DNA from: an uncultured Alloprevotella sp.
GTDB taxonomy: Bacteria; Bacteroidota; Bacteroidia; Bacteroidales; Bacteroidaceae
DNA: 64,000 nt
Assembly (NCBI GenBank): GCA_944322325.1
Contig: CALUOQ010000002.1
Coordinates: 186,001 to 250,000 of the forward strand
Direction: 5' to 3'
Part shown: positions 53,717 through 62,134 of the stretch, piece by piece
How the letters are laid out: every line of letters starts with the position of its first letter
How positions within the stretch are numbered: the first letter of the stretch is position 1
Notes under the pieces: generated by a model
Told to the model about the DNA's origin: nothing
What the model saw: only the letters and a program-made list of their open reading frames with translations
The model's database searches: none
Position numbers and translations under genes: made by a program

Positions 53717-55177
53717 ATGACAACAGACGATAACATCATTGTAGCCATTGAACTGGGTTCTTCGAAAGTCACCGGCATCGCAGGTTGCAAGCAACCCGAC
53801 GGAGGCATCCAAATACTGGCCTTGGCGCAAGAGCCATCGGCCACCTTCATACGAAAAGGGTTAGTGTACAATCTGGACAAGACGCGACAGTGTCTTGCCA
53901 ACATCCGCGAGAAACTGAGCAAGGCGCTCAATAAACCGATACGCCAAGTGTATGTCGGAATTGCCGGACAGGGCATCACAACGGCGCGCAACACCGTTCT
54001 GCGACAACTGGAATCGCAGACAAGCATCACACACGAAATCGTAGACAGCCTTCTCGACAACAACTTGAACACCCATCCGGGCGAGCGGGAAGTGCTCGAC
54101 GTCATCCCACAGGAGTACAAAGTCGGCACGCAACTACAGGTAGACCCAATCGGCGTGCTGACAGACAGCATCGAGGGACGTTTCCTGAACATCACTGCCA
54201 GCCCGTCATTGCGCGAAAACATCGACAAGTGTTTTGCGCAAGCCGGTATCGAAATTGCCGATCGCCCCATTTCTGCGTTAGCACTGGCCGCCTGCATGTT
54301 GTCGGAAACGGAACGACGGTCGGGTTGCGTCCTGGTCGACATGGGGGCCGACACCACGACTGTTTCCATCTACAAAAGCAACATACTGCGACAACTCTCC
54401 GTCATTCCGCTTGGCGGTAATAACGTCACGAAAGACATCATGAGCCTCCAAGTAGAGCAGGAGGAAGCAGAACAGCTCAAACGCACATATGGAACGGCGT
54501 ACGCGGAAGTGGACGAAGACAAAGCCACTGGCACCATCTCACTGTCAGAAAACCGCAGCGTAGATGAGATCACATTCTACGAAATCGTAGAAGCCCGCCT
54601 TGAAGAAATCATTGTCAACGTAGCCAACCAGATAAAAATGTCGGGCTACACCAAGGAGCAGCTGCTCGCAGGAATCATCATCACCGGCGGCGTGGCGGCC
54701 ACGAAAAACTTGGAGCGTGCTTTTCGCGAGCACACGGGGTTCGACAAATTCCGTTTCGCAAAGAGTGTGTCAATGACCGTGCGTTTACCACAAGGCTTCG
54801 AGAACGTCGGGAAATACGGCAACCTGAACACAGCCATTGCCTTGCTGGACAAAGGCGAGGAGAACTGTTGCGGCGAAATCGCGGAGAGCAAACCGGCGAC
54901 GACACTGTTTTCCAACGATGAGCACGCTGGAAACCACAACAGTGAAGCTGAACGCGCCCGAAAAGCCGCAGAAGAGGCTGAAGCCAAAGCCCGCGAGGAG
55001 CAAGAACGCCTTGAAGCCGAAGAACGCGAACGCGAGGCCGAAGAGAAAAAGCGCAGGAAAGAGGAAAAACGCGCCAGGATGAAAGCAAAATTCGGCCGTT
55101 TCTGGCAGCGTTTAAGTTCTGTCGTCAGCGAAGAGGATGAATTTCCTGATGAAAAAGAAACAGATAAAAAGAAGTGA
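53717..55177 (+). CDS. ftsA: cell division protein FtsA
   Basis: 486 residues. Actin-like ATPase that tethers FtsZ to the membrane. Visible: VAIELGSSKVTGIAG (phosphate 1), VYVGIAGQ, VLVDMGADTTTVSIY (phosphate 2) and GIIITGGVAATKNLE (adenosine). After residue about 400 there is a charged Glu/Lys/Arg helical stretch (EAERARKAAEEAEAKAREEQ) and a basic tail, KRARMKAKFGRFWQRLSS, that could be the amphipathic membrane-targeting helix. Confidence 0.96.
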   Translation: MTTDDNIIVAIELGSSKVTGIAGCKQPDGGIQILALAQEPSATFIRKGLVYNLDKTRQCLANIREKLSKALNKPIRQVYVGIAGQGITTARNTVLRQLESQTSITHEIVDSLLDNNLNTHPGEREVLDVIPQEYKVGTQLQVDPIGVLTDSIEGRFLNITASPSLRENIDKCFAQAGIEIADRPISALALAACMLSETERRSGCVLVDMGADTTTVSIYKSNILRQLSVIPLGGNNVTKDIMSLQVEQEEAEQLKRTYGTAYAEVDEDKATGTISLSENRSVDEITFYEIVEARLEEIIVNVANQIKMSGYTKEQLLAGIIITGGVAATKNLERAFREHTGFDKFRFAKSVSMTVRLPQGFENVGKYGNLNTAIALLDKGEENCCGEIAESKPATTLFSNDEHAGNHNSEAERARKAAEEAEAKAREEQERLEAEEREREAEEKKRRKEEKRARMKAKFGRFWQRLSSVVSEEDEFPDEKETDKKK

Positions 55178-55208
55178 ACAAATAAGATCTGAAATAGCTT
55201 GATTGATT

Positions 55209-56522
55209 ATGGCGGACACAAAAGATAACGGAGCGGTAGCATTCGGCATACCCGACGGGCCGGCTCCTATAATAAAGGTAATCGGTGTGGGTGGCGGTGG
55301 CGGTAACGCCGTCAACCACATGTACAAGGAAGGCATACACGACGTAAGTTTTGCACTATGCAATACGGACAAGCAAGTACTGGACGACTCGCCGATTCCC
55401 ACACGCTTACAGATGGGACCGGGACTCGGAGCCGGAGGAAGGCCCAAGAAGGCCAGCGAATACGCTGAGGCTTCACTGGGAGCCATTCACGACCTGCTGA
55501 ACGACGGAACGAGAATGGTGTTCATTACGGCCGGCATGGGCGGCGGAACCGGAACCGGCGCAGCCCCCATCATCGCCCGCGAAGCGCGGAAAATGGGTAT
55601 CCTCACAGTGGGCATCGTGACGATTCCGTTTGCGTTCGAGGGGAAGAAAAAAATTGACCTTGCACTCGACGGCGTAGAGGAAATCGCCAAGGAAGTAGAC
55701 GCCCTACTCGTCATCAACAATCAGCGCCTGCTCGACATTTATCCCGAACTGACGCTGCTCAACGCTTTCGGCAAGGCCGACGACACACTGACAGTAGCCG
55801 CTCGCAGCATCGCAGAACTGATTACAACACGGGGCATCCTGAATGTCGACTTCGAAGACGTACTGACCACCCTGCGCGACGGTGGTGTGGCTATCATCTC
55901 AACCGGTTACGGCGAAGGCGAAAATCGCGTGACCAAAGCCATTGAGGATGCACTCCACTCCCCCCTGCTCAACAACAACGACATTTACAACTCGAAGAAG
56001 ATTCTGCTTTGCATCTCATTCTGTAGCGAAAACGACGAGAAGTCCACGATGCGTACGGAAGAAATGAACGAACTCCATGAGTTTATGAATCGTTTCGACG
56101 ACCAGTACGAATCGAAATTCGGCATCGCCACCGACCCCACCTTGGGCAACAAGGTGAAAGTCACGATACTGGCATCAGGATTCGGTATTGAGACCTTGCC
56201 GGGAATGGAAAGCAAGCTCAAGCAACGCAACGATGACGAAGAAGCCCGCAAGATAGAAGAAGACCAGAAGAAGTCGGAACGACGCGAGAAATGGTACGGC
56301 ACGCAAGACTCCAAAACACGGTTGCGCCATAAACACAACGTCTACCGCTTCACGCGCGAAAGCCTGGACAATGCAGAAGTAATCGCCATGGTCGAATCGA
56401 CCCCAAGCTACCAACGCACCGCAGACCTCGTGAAGCGCATCGAGATGAAAGCACGAGGGGAAGAAGAACCTCGCGAGGCGCCGCAAGTGGGAATCATAGA
56501 CCAGACACCCATCGTATTTTAA
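55209..56522 (+). CDS. ftsZ: cell division protein FtsZ
   Basis: 437 residues. Tubulin-like GTPase: VIGVGGGGGNAVNHM, the signature GGGTGTGAAP, the T7 loop NVDFEDV and KTTLRDGG-type segment LTTLRDGGVAII. After about residue 320 comes a long charged linker (KQRNDDEEARKIEEDQKKSERREK) and a C-terminal tail ending in DQTPIVF. The ATG at 55209 is preferred over a TTG two codons upstream. Confidence 0.97.
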   Translation: MADTKDNGAVAFGIPDGPAPIIKVIGVGGGGGNAVNHMYKEGIHDVSFALCNTDKQVLDDSPIPTRLQMGPGLGAGGRPKKASEYAEASLGAIHDLLNDGTRMVFITAGMGGGTGTGAAPIIAREARKMGILTVGIVTIPFAFEGKKKIDLALDGVEEIAKEVDALLVINNQRLLDIYPELTLLNAFGKADDTLTVAARSIAELITTRGILNVDFEDVLTTLRDGGVAIISTGYGEGENRVTKAIEDALHSPLLNNNDIYNSKKILLCISFCSENDEKSTMRTEEMNELHEFMNRFDDQYESKFGIATDPTLGNKVKVTILASGFGIETLPGMESKLKQRNDDEEARKIEEDQKKSERREKWYGTQDSKTRLRHKHNVYRFTRESLDNAEVIAMVESTPSYQRTADLVKRIEMKARGEEEPREAPQVGIIDQTPIVF

Positions 56523-56552
56523 GGAAGTACATCTATAAATTAAAATAAAGAC

Positions 56553-57005
56553 ATGGCACTTTTTGAACAAATAAGCCAAGACATCGTGGCAGCAATGAAA
56601 GCGAAGGACAAGGTAAAACTGGAAACCCTGCGCAACGTAAAGAAACTTTTCCTTGAAGCCAAAACGGCGCCGGGCGCCAACGATACGCTAACCGACGACG
56701 CGGCGATAAAAATCATGGCCAAAATGGTCAAACAAGGTAAGGACGCAGCCGATATTTTCAACGGACAAGGCCGCACCGACTTGGCTGAGGAAGAATTGGC
56801 ACAGGTCAGCGTCATAGAGGCTTACCTGCCCAAATCCTTAACGCCTGAAGAACTCGAAGCCGCACTACGGGAAATCATCATACGTACCGGCGCGACCGGC
56901 CCAAAAGATATGGGCAAAATCATGGGCACAGCTTCCAAGGAACTTGCTGGCCGAGCCGACGGAAAAACCATTTCCACCCTTGTAAAACAGTTGCTGGCTC
57001 AATAA
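56553..57005 (+). CDS. GatB/YqeY domain protein
   Basis: 150 residues, all-helical YqeY family related to the tail of the amidotransferase GatB. MALFEQISQDIVAAMKAKDKVKLETLRNVKKLFLEAK and the C-terminal GPKDMGKIMGTASKELAGRADG are typical. Probably binds tRNA or acts in an unknown tRNA-linked role. 30 bp after ftsZ, so likely in the same transcript. Confidence 0.93.
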   Translation: MALFEQISQDIVAAMKAKDKVKLETLRNVKKLFLEAKTAPGANDTLTDDAAIKIMAKMVKQGKDAADIFNGQGRTDLAEEELAQVSVIEAYLPKSLTPEELEAALREIIIRTGATGPKDMGKIMGTASKELAGRADGKTISTLVKQLLAQ

Positions 57006-57115
57006 AACAGCGACCGGCTACGGATGTGCGTAAGCAGAATAAAACGTCCCCCCTCACCAATAAAGAAAAAAATAAAGGCCGACGTAGAGCTGAGATTCAG
57101 TTTTTCCCGCGATTT

Positions 57116-57147
57116 TTTGCTGGATTACATGAAATATCGTAATTTTG
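57116..57147 (+). promoter_or_regulatory. Bacteroidota promoter (-33/-7) of tRNA-Met
   Basis: TTTG (57116-57119), a 20-bp spacer, then TAATTTTG (57140-57147), 31 bp upstream of the tRNA 5' end. A full consensus match. Confidence 0.85.
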
Positions 57148-57178
57148 CGCACACTTCCGATGCAGTTCGGTCGATGTA

Positions 57179-57252
57179 GGACTTGTAGCTCAGTTGGTTA
57201 GAGCAGCAGACTCATAATCTGAAGGTCCCTGGTTCAAGCCCAGGCTGGTCCA
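57179..57252 (+). tRNA. tRNA-Met (CAU), elongator type
   Basis: 74 nt. Starts GGACTTGTAGCTCAGTTGG, anticodon loop CTCATAA, T-arm CCTGG-TTCAAGC-CCAGG, acceptor 3' CTGGTCC plus discriminator A. The D-arm and the G-C first pair fit elongator tRNA-Met; a lysidine-modified tRNA-Ile2 also has a CAU anticodon and cannot be excluded absolutely. A Bacteroides-type integrase gene lies just downstream, so the tRNA 3' end is a likely integration site. Confidence 0.9.
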
Positions 57253-57255
57253 CTT

Positions 57256-57302
57256 AGAAAAGAAGCGTTAATTGCACGAAATCAAGCAGTTAACGCTTTT
57301 CT
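57256..57302 (+). terminator. Terminator after tRNA-Met
   Basis: Arms AGAAAAGAAGCGTTAA (57256-57271, with a 2-nt bulge) and TTAACGCTTTTCT (57290-57302), followed by TTTTGCTC. Confidence 0.8.
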
Positions 57303-57367
57303 TTTTGCTCTCTTAGTGTTTCTATGGCAATATCAGACAGACAGCTATCTGTGCCTTTCATATCGTT

Positions 57368-57389
57368 TGTTGACTAATTGTTGACTAAT
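57368..57389 (+). repeat. Two tandem copies of an 11-bp repeat at the island integrase start
   Basis: TGTTGACTAAT occurs at 57368-57378 and again at 57379-57389, immediately before the integrase start codon. It may be an integrase arm-type binding site or a slippage product; no further copies were seen nearby. Confidence 0.75.
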
Positions 57390-57395
57390 TTAAAG

Positions 57396-58691
57396 ATGTG
57401 CAAGATGCTGACTATCAGAGCGAAAATTAAGAAGCAAGAACAAAAGTTGGATGGAACGTACAATGTCAAGCTACGGTTTACGCTTGACAGGAAAGTAAAG
57501 CGTTTGTCAACGAGTTTATTTGTTACCAACAAGGACTTATCTAAAGATTTAAAAATCAAGCAGACCTCACCTATTAAACAAGAGATAGATTCACTTATCC
57601 GCAGTTATCAGGAGAAATGTGCCAAGCTGCAAATAGAACTAAACCATTACACACTTGATGAAGTAATGGACTACATAGATGGTGAACGTCAGAAGCAGCG
57701 AACCATTGACTTTATCAAATTCAGTAGAGAATGGATAGCCTCAACCACTATAAAAGGAGCATCCAATTACACTTCTGCCCTTAATGCCTTAATACGCTTT
57801 ATCGGCAAAGAAGAATTGAATGTGAATCTGATAACCTTTGACTTCTTGGAGAACTTCAATGCATTTCTGAATAAAGAGCGTGAAGCACGGACAAAGAAGT
57901 TGATAGCACAAGGCAAGCGTGTCCCCTCTAACCGTTCTCTATCCCTCTATTTGGTAAGCATAAAGAAGCTGTTCAATGAAGCCAAGAAGAAGAAGTACAA
58001 CAAGAAAGACAAAAATCTAATTCTGATACCCAACTCACCTTTTGAGGATTTTACCATACCTAAACAAGAAGCTACCCGTAAGAGAGCCATTCCAGCAGAC
58101 ATTATTAAAAAGGTGTGGGAATTGCCATATAAAGACATGAAAAAAGGCTATAAAGCAACGTGCCGTTATAATTTGGCAAAAGACTGTTTCATCCTCTCAT
58201 TCTGTTTAATGGGAATCAATTCAGCAGACCTTTATAATGCTACTAAAATGGATGGCAATACTATTACCTATTATAGAACCAAGACGAAAGACCGTAGGCT
58301 GGATAATGCTAAGATGGTGGTAGATATTCCCTCAATAGTACAACCTTTAATAGAGAAGTACAAAGACAAGACTGGTAAACGGCTATTCAACTTCTATCAA
58401 TACTATGCTGATGAGAAAGGCTTCAACAAGGCTATCAATTATGGTCTAAAAGAGATTGGTGCTATATTGGAAGTAGAAGATTTAGAATATTATGCTGCAA
58501 GACATAGTTGGGCTACCATTGCACTAAATAAAGTTGGCATAGATAAATACATAGTCCATGCAGCATAGAATCACATAGACGATTCTATGAAAGTGACAGA
58601 CATTTATATTGAACGTGATTTTGTGAATGAGAATAGAGCTAATGCCAAAGTTATAAAGTACGTGTTTAGTAAAAAGCTACCGTCAAGTTAG
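57396..58691 (+). pseudogene. Tyrosine recombinase (integrase) interrupted by an in-frame amber codon
   Basis: The frame reads 431 codons from ATG 57396 to a stop at 58689, but codon 58566-58568 is TAG. Before it is a SAM-like core-binding domain (about 110-200) and most of the catalytic domain, including YYAARHSWATIALNKVGIDKYIVHAA. After it the same frame continues NHIDDSMKVTDIYIERDF, which contains the catalytic tyrosine. The expected residue at the stop is leucine (TTG to TAG is one change), since the family reads LNH or LGH there. The box-I arginine position reads GINSADLY, a variant common in Bacteroidota integrases. AT-rich, unlike the genes to the left, so horizontally acquired. Without suppression the product lacks its nucleophile. 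Confidence 0.85.
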
Positions 58692-58704
58692 AAGTGCAAT
58701 TCCA

Positions 58705-58759
58705 CCACCGCCTTTCTCCGTCCTTGGAGCGTAGCGGCAAGGACGGAGAAAGGCGGTGG
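58705..58759. repeat. 21-bp perfect hairpin in the IS30 left end
   Basis: Arms 58705-58725 and 58739-58759 (core CCTTTCTCCGTCCTT) around a 13-nt loop. A second small hairpin GGGAGAC-CACC-GTCTCCC follows at 58801-58818. Both stand before the transposase promoter and may block outside transcription from entering the transposase gene. Confidence 0.85.
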
Positions 58760-58828
58760 CAACCCGGCTACAGGTCATCCGGCAATACAAAAACAAAAAA
58801 GGGAGACCACCGTCTCCCAAGGATTAAC

Positions 58829-58836
58829 TACTTTTG
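58829..58836 (+). promoter_or_regulatory. -7 element for IS30 transposase
   Basis: TACTTTTG, 11 bp before the ATG at 58848. The short leader suggests a weak ribosome-binding context, as is common for transposases. Confidence 0.5.
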
Positions 58837-58847
58837 TATTGCTATAT

Positions 58848-59798
58848 ATGTATAAGCACTTAACCCGTGAGCAAAGGTACGCAATTTACCTGGGAAAACA
58901 AAAAGGTGAGACTTTGGAGATAATTGCTCGCTCCATAGGAGTCCATAGGTCGACGGTTAGCCGTGAGGTCAGGCGCAACTCTACCCCTAACGGCAAGTAT
59001 GTATGGAACAAGGCCCACGACATGGCCGAGTCCCGGCAATCTCGCACTCCCGGGAACAGGAGGCTGAAGGGGTTGCTGAAATGGCGCATCATGGAACTGA
59101 TAAGGGAGAGACAATGGTCTGCGAGACAGATATCCGGCCGTCTGAAGAGGGAAGGCATAAACGTCTCGCATGAAACCATCTACGCAATCATCCGCAGCGA
59201 CGGGAGCGGTGAGCTGGCCTCCCATTGCCGCCACAAGATGAAATACAGGCGCAGGGCTGTACGCAGGCACGAGACCAGGGCCACGAACATCCGTAACCGC
59301 GTGAGCATACACGAACGTCCGGCCCAAGCCGACGGGAAGCGTTTCGGGGATTGGGAGATGGACCTTATCGTGGACAAGGACAGTAATGCCATACTCACGC
59401 TCATGGAGAGGAGCACGAACTTCCTGCTCATGGAAAAACTAAAGTACGGAAAGAAGGCGAAGCCCCTGGCTAAAGTTGTATGGAGGCTGCTTCTGCCTTA
59501 CAAGGGGGACTCCTTGAAGTCCACCACCACGGACAACGGCAGCGAGTTTGCCGAACATGAATGGATAACAGAAAAGCTTCACGTACCCGTGTTCTTTACA
59601 GACTCATACTGCGCATGGCAGAAAGGAACCATTGAAAACGGAAACAAGTTAGTCAGGCAATATATACTCAAGGGAACGGACATCGGCACGGTCACTGACG
59701 GGAAAATTGCCAAGATCAGAAAGAAAATCAATACTAGACCAAGGGAAAAACTCAATTTCCTCACTCCAGCAGAGTGTTTTTTCAGAGCTTTTTCGTAA
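58848..59798 (+). CDS. IS30-family transposase
   Basis: 316 residues. An N-terminal helix-turn-helix (MYKHLTREQRYAIYLGKQKG, then IARSIGVHRSTVSREVRRN) and a second DNA-binding helix pair (WSARQISGRLKREGINVSHETIYAII) precede the DDE core. The catalytic residues are visible: D in GDWEMDLIVDKD, D in STTTDNGSEF and E in KGTIENGNKLVRQY. Complete, with no internal stop. A TTG three codons upstream is an alternative start. Confidence 0.93.
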   Translation: MYKHLTREQRYAIYLGKQKGETLEIIARSIGVHRSTVSREVRRNSTPNGKYVWNKAHDMAESRQSRTPGNRRLKGLLKWRIMELIRERQWSARQISGRLKREGINVSHETIYAIIRSDGSGELASHCRHKMKYRRRAVRRHETRATNIRNRVSIHERPAQADGKRFGDWEMDLIVDKDSNAILTLMERSTNFLLMEKLKYGKKAKPLAKVVWRLLLPYKGDSLKSTTTDNGSEFAEHEWITEKLHVPVFFTDSYCAWQKGTIENGNKLVRQYILKGTDIGTVTDGKIAKIRKKINTRPREKLNFLTPAECFFRAFS

Positions 59799-59808
59799 TG
59801 TTGCACTT

Positions 59809-60456
59809 GCTGGTTGACTCTGCCTCTTGATGAAGCCTTGCTACTTTGAACTTCTTGAAAGGGTAGCAATCCTGTGAAACAGCATCTTCTTCCATTGCCA
59901 CATTATAGATAGCTCTTAGGGTGCGGAATCGTATGCCAATAGTGTTCTCTGCCAAACGATTCTCTCTTAAAAACAACTCGTATCGTTTCAGCCAAGCCAC
60001 ATCCATTTCAGAGAAATAGAAGTCAAGGCTATGGCTAAACTCTTTAAGGGAGTTGTATAGTTGTTTGACGGATAAAGCAAAGCTTTTGCGTCCAGCCTTT
60101 ATAAGAGAAGTCATGTATTCCTGAAAGACATTCTCCACTGTCTTACAGTTGGTATGCTTTACATTGACTTTCTCCACAAGAGAAGTAGATGTAAATTCTT
60201 GATGGGTTGCTTTAAGCTCAATGATTTTAGCGGAGTATTCTTTGATTTTATCTGCTATGAGCATTTCGATGTACTCACGGTTGGGACAATCTGCCTTTGG
60301 CTCATTTTTGGAGAAGTCCCAATGCACAGGATTCAGGGATATGCCCAAGCTGACATATTTCAGCTTTCTGTCTTTTGTCACCCTCAACATTAGAGGTGAT
60401 TCATTGTTACTAAGCACCTTAGACTTGTAACAAACTGCTTTTACTGTAATTGCCAC
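59809..60456 (-). pseudogene. N-terminal fragment of a second tyrosine recombinase, cut by IS30
   Basis: Starts with GTG at 60456 and reads MAITVKAVCYKSKVLSNNESPLMLRV, the Arm-DNA-binding domain typical of Bacteroidota conjugative-element integrases, then a SAM-like core-binding domain (about 105-200, FQEYMTSLIKAGRKSFALSVKQLYNSL). It ends at the IS30 boundary about residue 215, before any catalytic residue. The missing C-terminal half is not found on the other side of the IS, so it was deleted, not just split. Confidence 0.85.
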
Positions 60457-60767
60457 GGTTTAAACTATGGTTTAAACAAACCGCTTAAACTGCTGCTAAA
60501 ACAAGGGGTAAAAGCAATAAAAAAGAGAGCTACATATCTGTAACTCTCTGATTTTCAAGTGGTGCCACCAGGAATCGAACTATTGATTCAAGTGGCTGAA
60601 TATCTTTGATTTATCTTTCTGCAAGTAGCGTAATCTCCCGCTATTGCTCCACCGGATTGTTGCAGCGTTCTGCGTCAGGTTGCGTGGAGGTTTCCTTTAC
60701 TGATTACAAATATACAGCTTTCTTTTGAATGTCAGGCATGTAATCATGAAAACTTCTCTACCTTGGT
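60457..60767. other. AT-rich gap with GTTTAAAC direct repeats and a tRNA 3' fragment
   Basis: 311 bp. GGTTTAAAC occurs at 60457-60465 and 60469-60477, with a third related copy CGCTTAAAC at 60482-60490, directly before the second integrase start; it may be an operator or arm site. A tRNA 3'-end-like sequence follows at 60560-60580. No gene is supported. Confidence 0.55.
60560..60580 (-). other. tRNA 3'-end fragment, probable attachment-site remnant
   Basis: On the minus strand the sequence reads GTTCGATTCCTGGTGGCACC plus A, that is the T-loop, the 3' T-stem strand (CCTGG) and an acceptor 3' strand (TGGCACC) with discriminator A. No matching 5' acceptor (GGTGCCA), D-arm or anticodon arm precedes it in the next 100 bases, so it is not a working tRNA. 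Such 3' fragments are typical attachment cores left by integrative elements. Confidence 0.6.
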
Positions 60768-62134
60768 TCAAAATCCTTTTTGGACTTCCCAATAGCCGCC
60801 TTTATTGGGGCCGACATGTCTGATTATCCCCTTTTCTTGGAGTGAAGCCAACCGACGTTTTACACTGCTTTCATGTATGCCTAAGCGACTTACCAATTCT
60901 TTCCTTTGTATATAAGGATTCTCTTTGATTAGTTCAAGAATAACGTTTTCTTGCTTTTGCTGGTCGGTTTCTGGGTCGTTTCTGGGTCGTTCTTTTGGGT
61001 CGTAGCCCTTTCCGGGTACTCAAACTTAAAGGTTGTCCATATACCTGAAGCATCATAGCGGAACTCCGGCGTGGAGAATCCGTCATTCTTACATGCCGTG
61101 ATGATACGCTCGATGCCACGTCCCCATGCCTCAATCTCGCCAGCACGGAAAAAGGTGTTGGCAATATCAGGGTTGTAAGGCATACTTCGATGCGAAGACA
61201 ATAAGGTTTCCACCGTCCACCCTTCGGGCAATACCCCACCGTTTATTATCTCCAACTTATTCTCATACACGCGGATTTGGATGGGAGAAGGTTCTGCATA
61301 GTCTTTGTTGATACAGGCATTTAATAATGCCTCACGCAGAGCCTCACGGGGCATAGGCAATGTTTCTATCCGTTGGATGCCCTCGTAGGTAATGATGGCT
61401 TTCATGTATTTGGTACATAGCAAGTCCATCAGTTTCACAATTTGCTGGAACAGATTACCATGTACTTCGTCTTGATACACCAAATCCATGCCTTCGCGGA
61501 AGAAGCCGACCTTTACAAATGCCCCGGTCACATATTGTTCCGGGTCGGGATGGAACAACAAAGCGGCAGCACGTTTCAAGTAATTACCCTCATAAAGCCG
61601 GAGTTTCTCCAATAATCCGTGATTGTCGTCCATTAAGTCCGCTTCCTCCATGCGTCCGCTCCGTTTGGCATACTTGCGGAACAAATCGAATGTGGCATTA
61701 TCCAAGTCTTCCGCTTTTAGATAAGGCACAGGTACACCATCCCAAGTCTTGCCCTGCTTGCGAAGCATGAAACGGTCGAGTGCAGCCCCTTTCAGTTCCT
61801 GATTGGTTGCACCGCTTCGCTGGTAATACTTCCCACGAAAGCTAATAGGATAAGGATAAGCATCCGTCACAATCTCCAGATATTGCTTTTCGTCCTTTTC
61901 TCTCAAATTGACTTCCACCAAGATACCCATCATGTCGCGCACCTTGTTCGGAATGTCCTCCATCAACTTCTTGGCATCCTGTACGCCGCACACTTCGCCA
62001 TTATCACGCAGACCGATATACAGCGTACCACCTTGTGCATTGGCAAAGCCACAAATCCATTTCTGGTATTCATCGCGCCAAGATTCTTTGAATTCTATGT
62101 TTTGAGATTCGGCTTTCATCATATTGTCATCCAT
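60768..62134 (-). pseudogene. AlbA_2 (Schlafen-type) putative DNA-binding protein with C-terminal winged helix, frameshifted
   Basis: From ATG 62134 the frame encodes an AlbA_2 domain (IEFKESWRDEYQKWICGFANAQGGTLYIGLRDNG) and an ATP-binding helicase-like C-domain (REALREALLNACINKDYAE, IINGGVLPEGW, AWGRGIERI). It then runs out at 60929 after ATTQKNDPETTQK. In the +2 frame the sequence continues QKQENVILELIKENPYIQRKELVSRLGIHESSVKRRLASL, a winged helix ending at 60768. Two tandem 11-bp units (60969-60990) lie at the break, and removing one restores the frame. It overlaps the hsdR stop by 8 bp. Such genes often accompany type I restriction loci; the role is not established. Confidence 0.8.
60969..60990 (-). 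repeat. 11-bp tandem duplication at the frameshift
   Basis: TTCTGGGTCGT twice in tandem (60969-60979, 60980-60990), with a related partial third copy to 61003. 11 bp is not a multiple of three; one copy fewer joins the two reading frames of the AlbA_2 gene. Confidence 0.85.

Larger units (their letters stand above)
58692..59808 (+). mobile_element. IS30-family insertion sequence
   Basis: 1117 bp bounded by short inverted ends: AAGTGCAA (58692-58699) and TTGCACTT (59801-59808). It contains one transposase gene and a strong hairpin near the left end. The element lies between the 3' end of one integrase gene and a truncated second integrase in the opposite orientation. I could not see a clear target-site duplication, so the exact ends are provisional. 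Confidence 0.8.

Noticed and set aside
58566-58568. Genome-wide recoding of TAG as an amino acid
   Set aside because: Other genes in the window, such as the polyprenyl synthetase ending at 5739, use TAG as their natural stop, so a local nonsense change is simpler.
60560-60690. A complete tRNA gene on the minus strand
   Set aside because: Only the T-loop and 3' acceptor are recognisable; no matching acceptor 5' strand, D-arm or anticodon arm precedes them.
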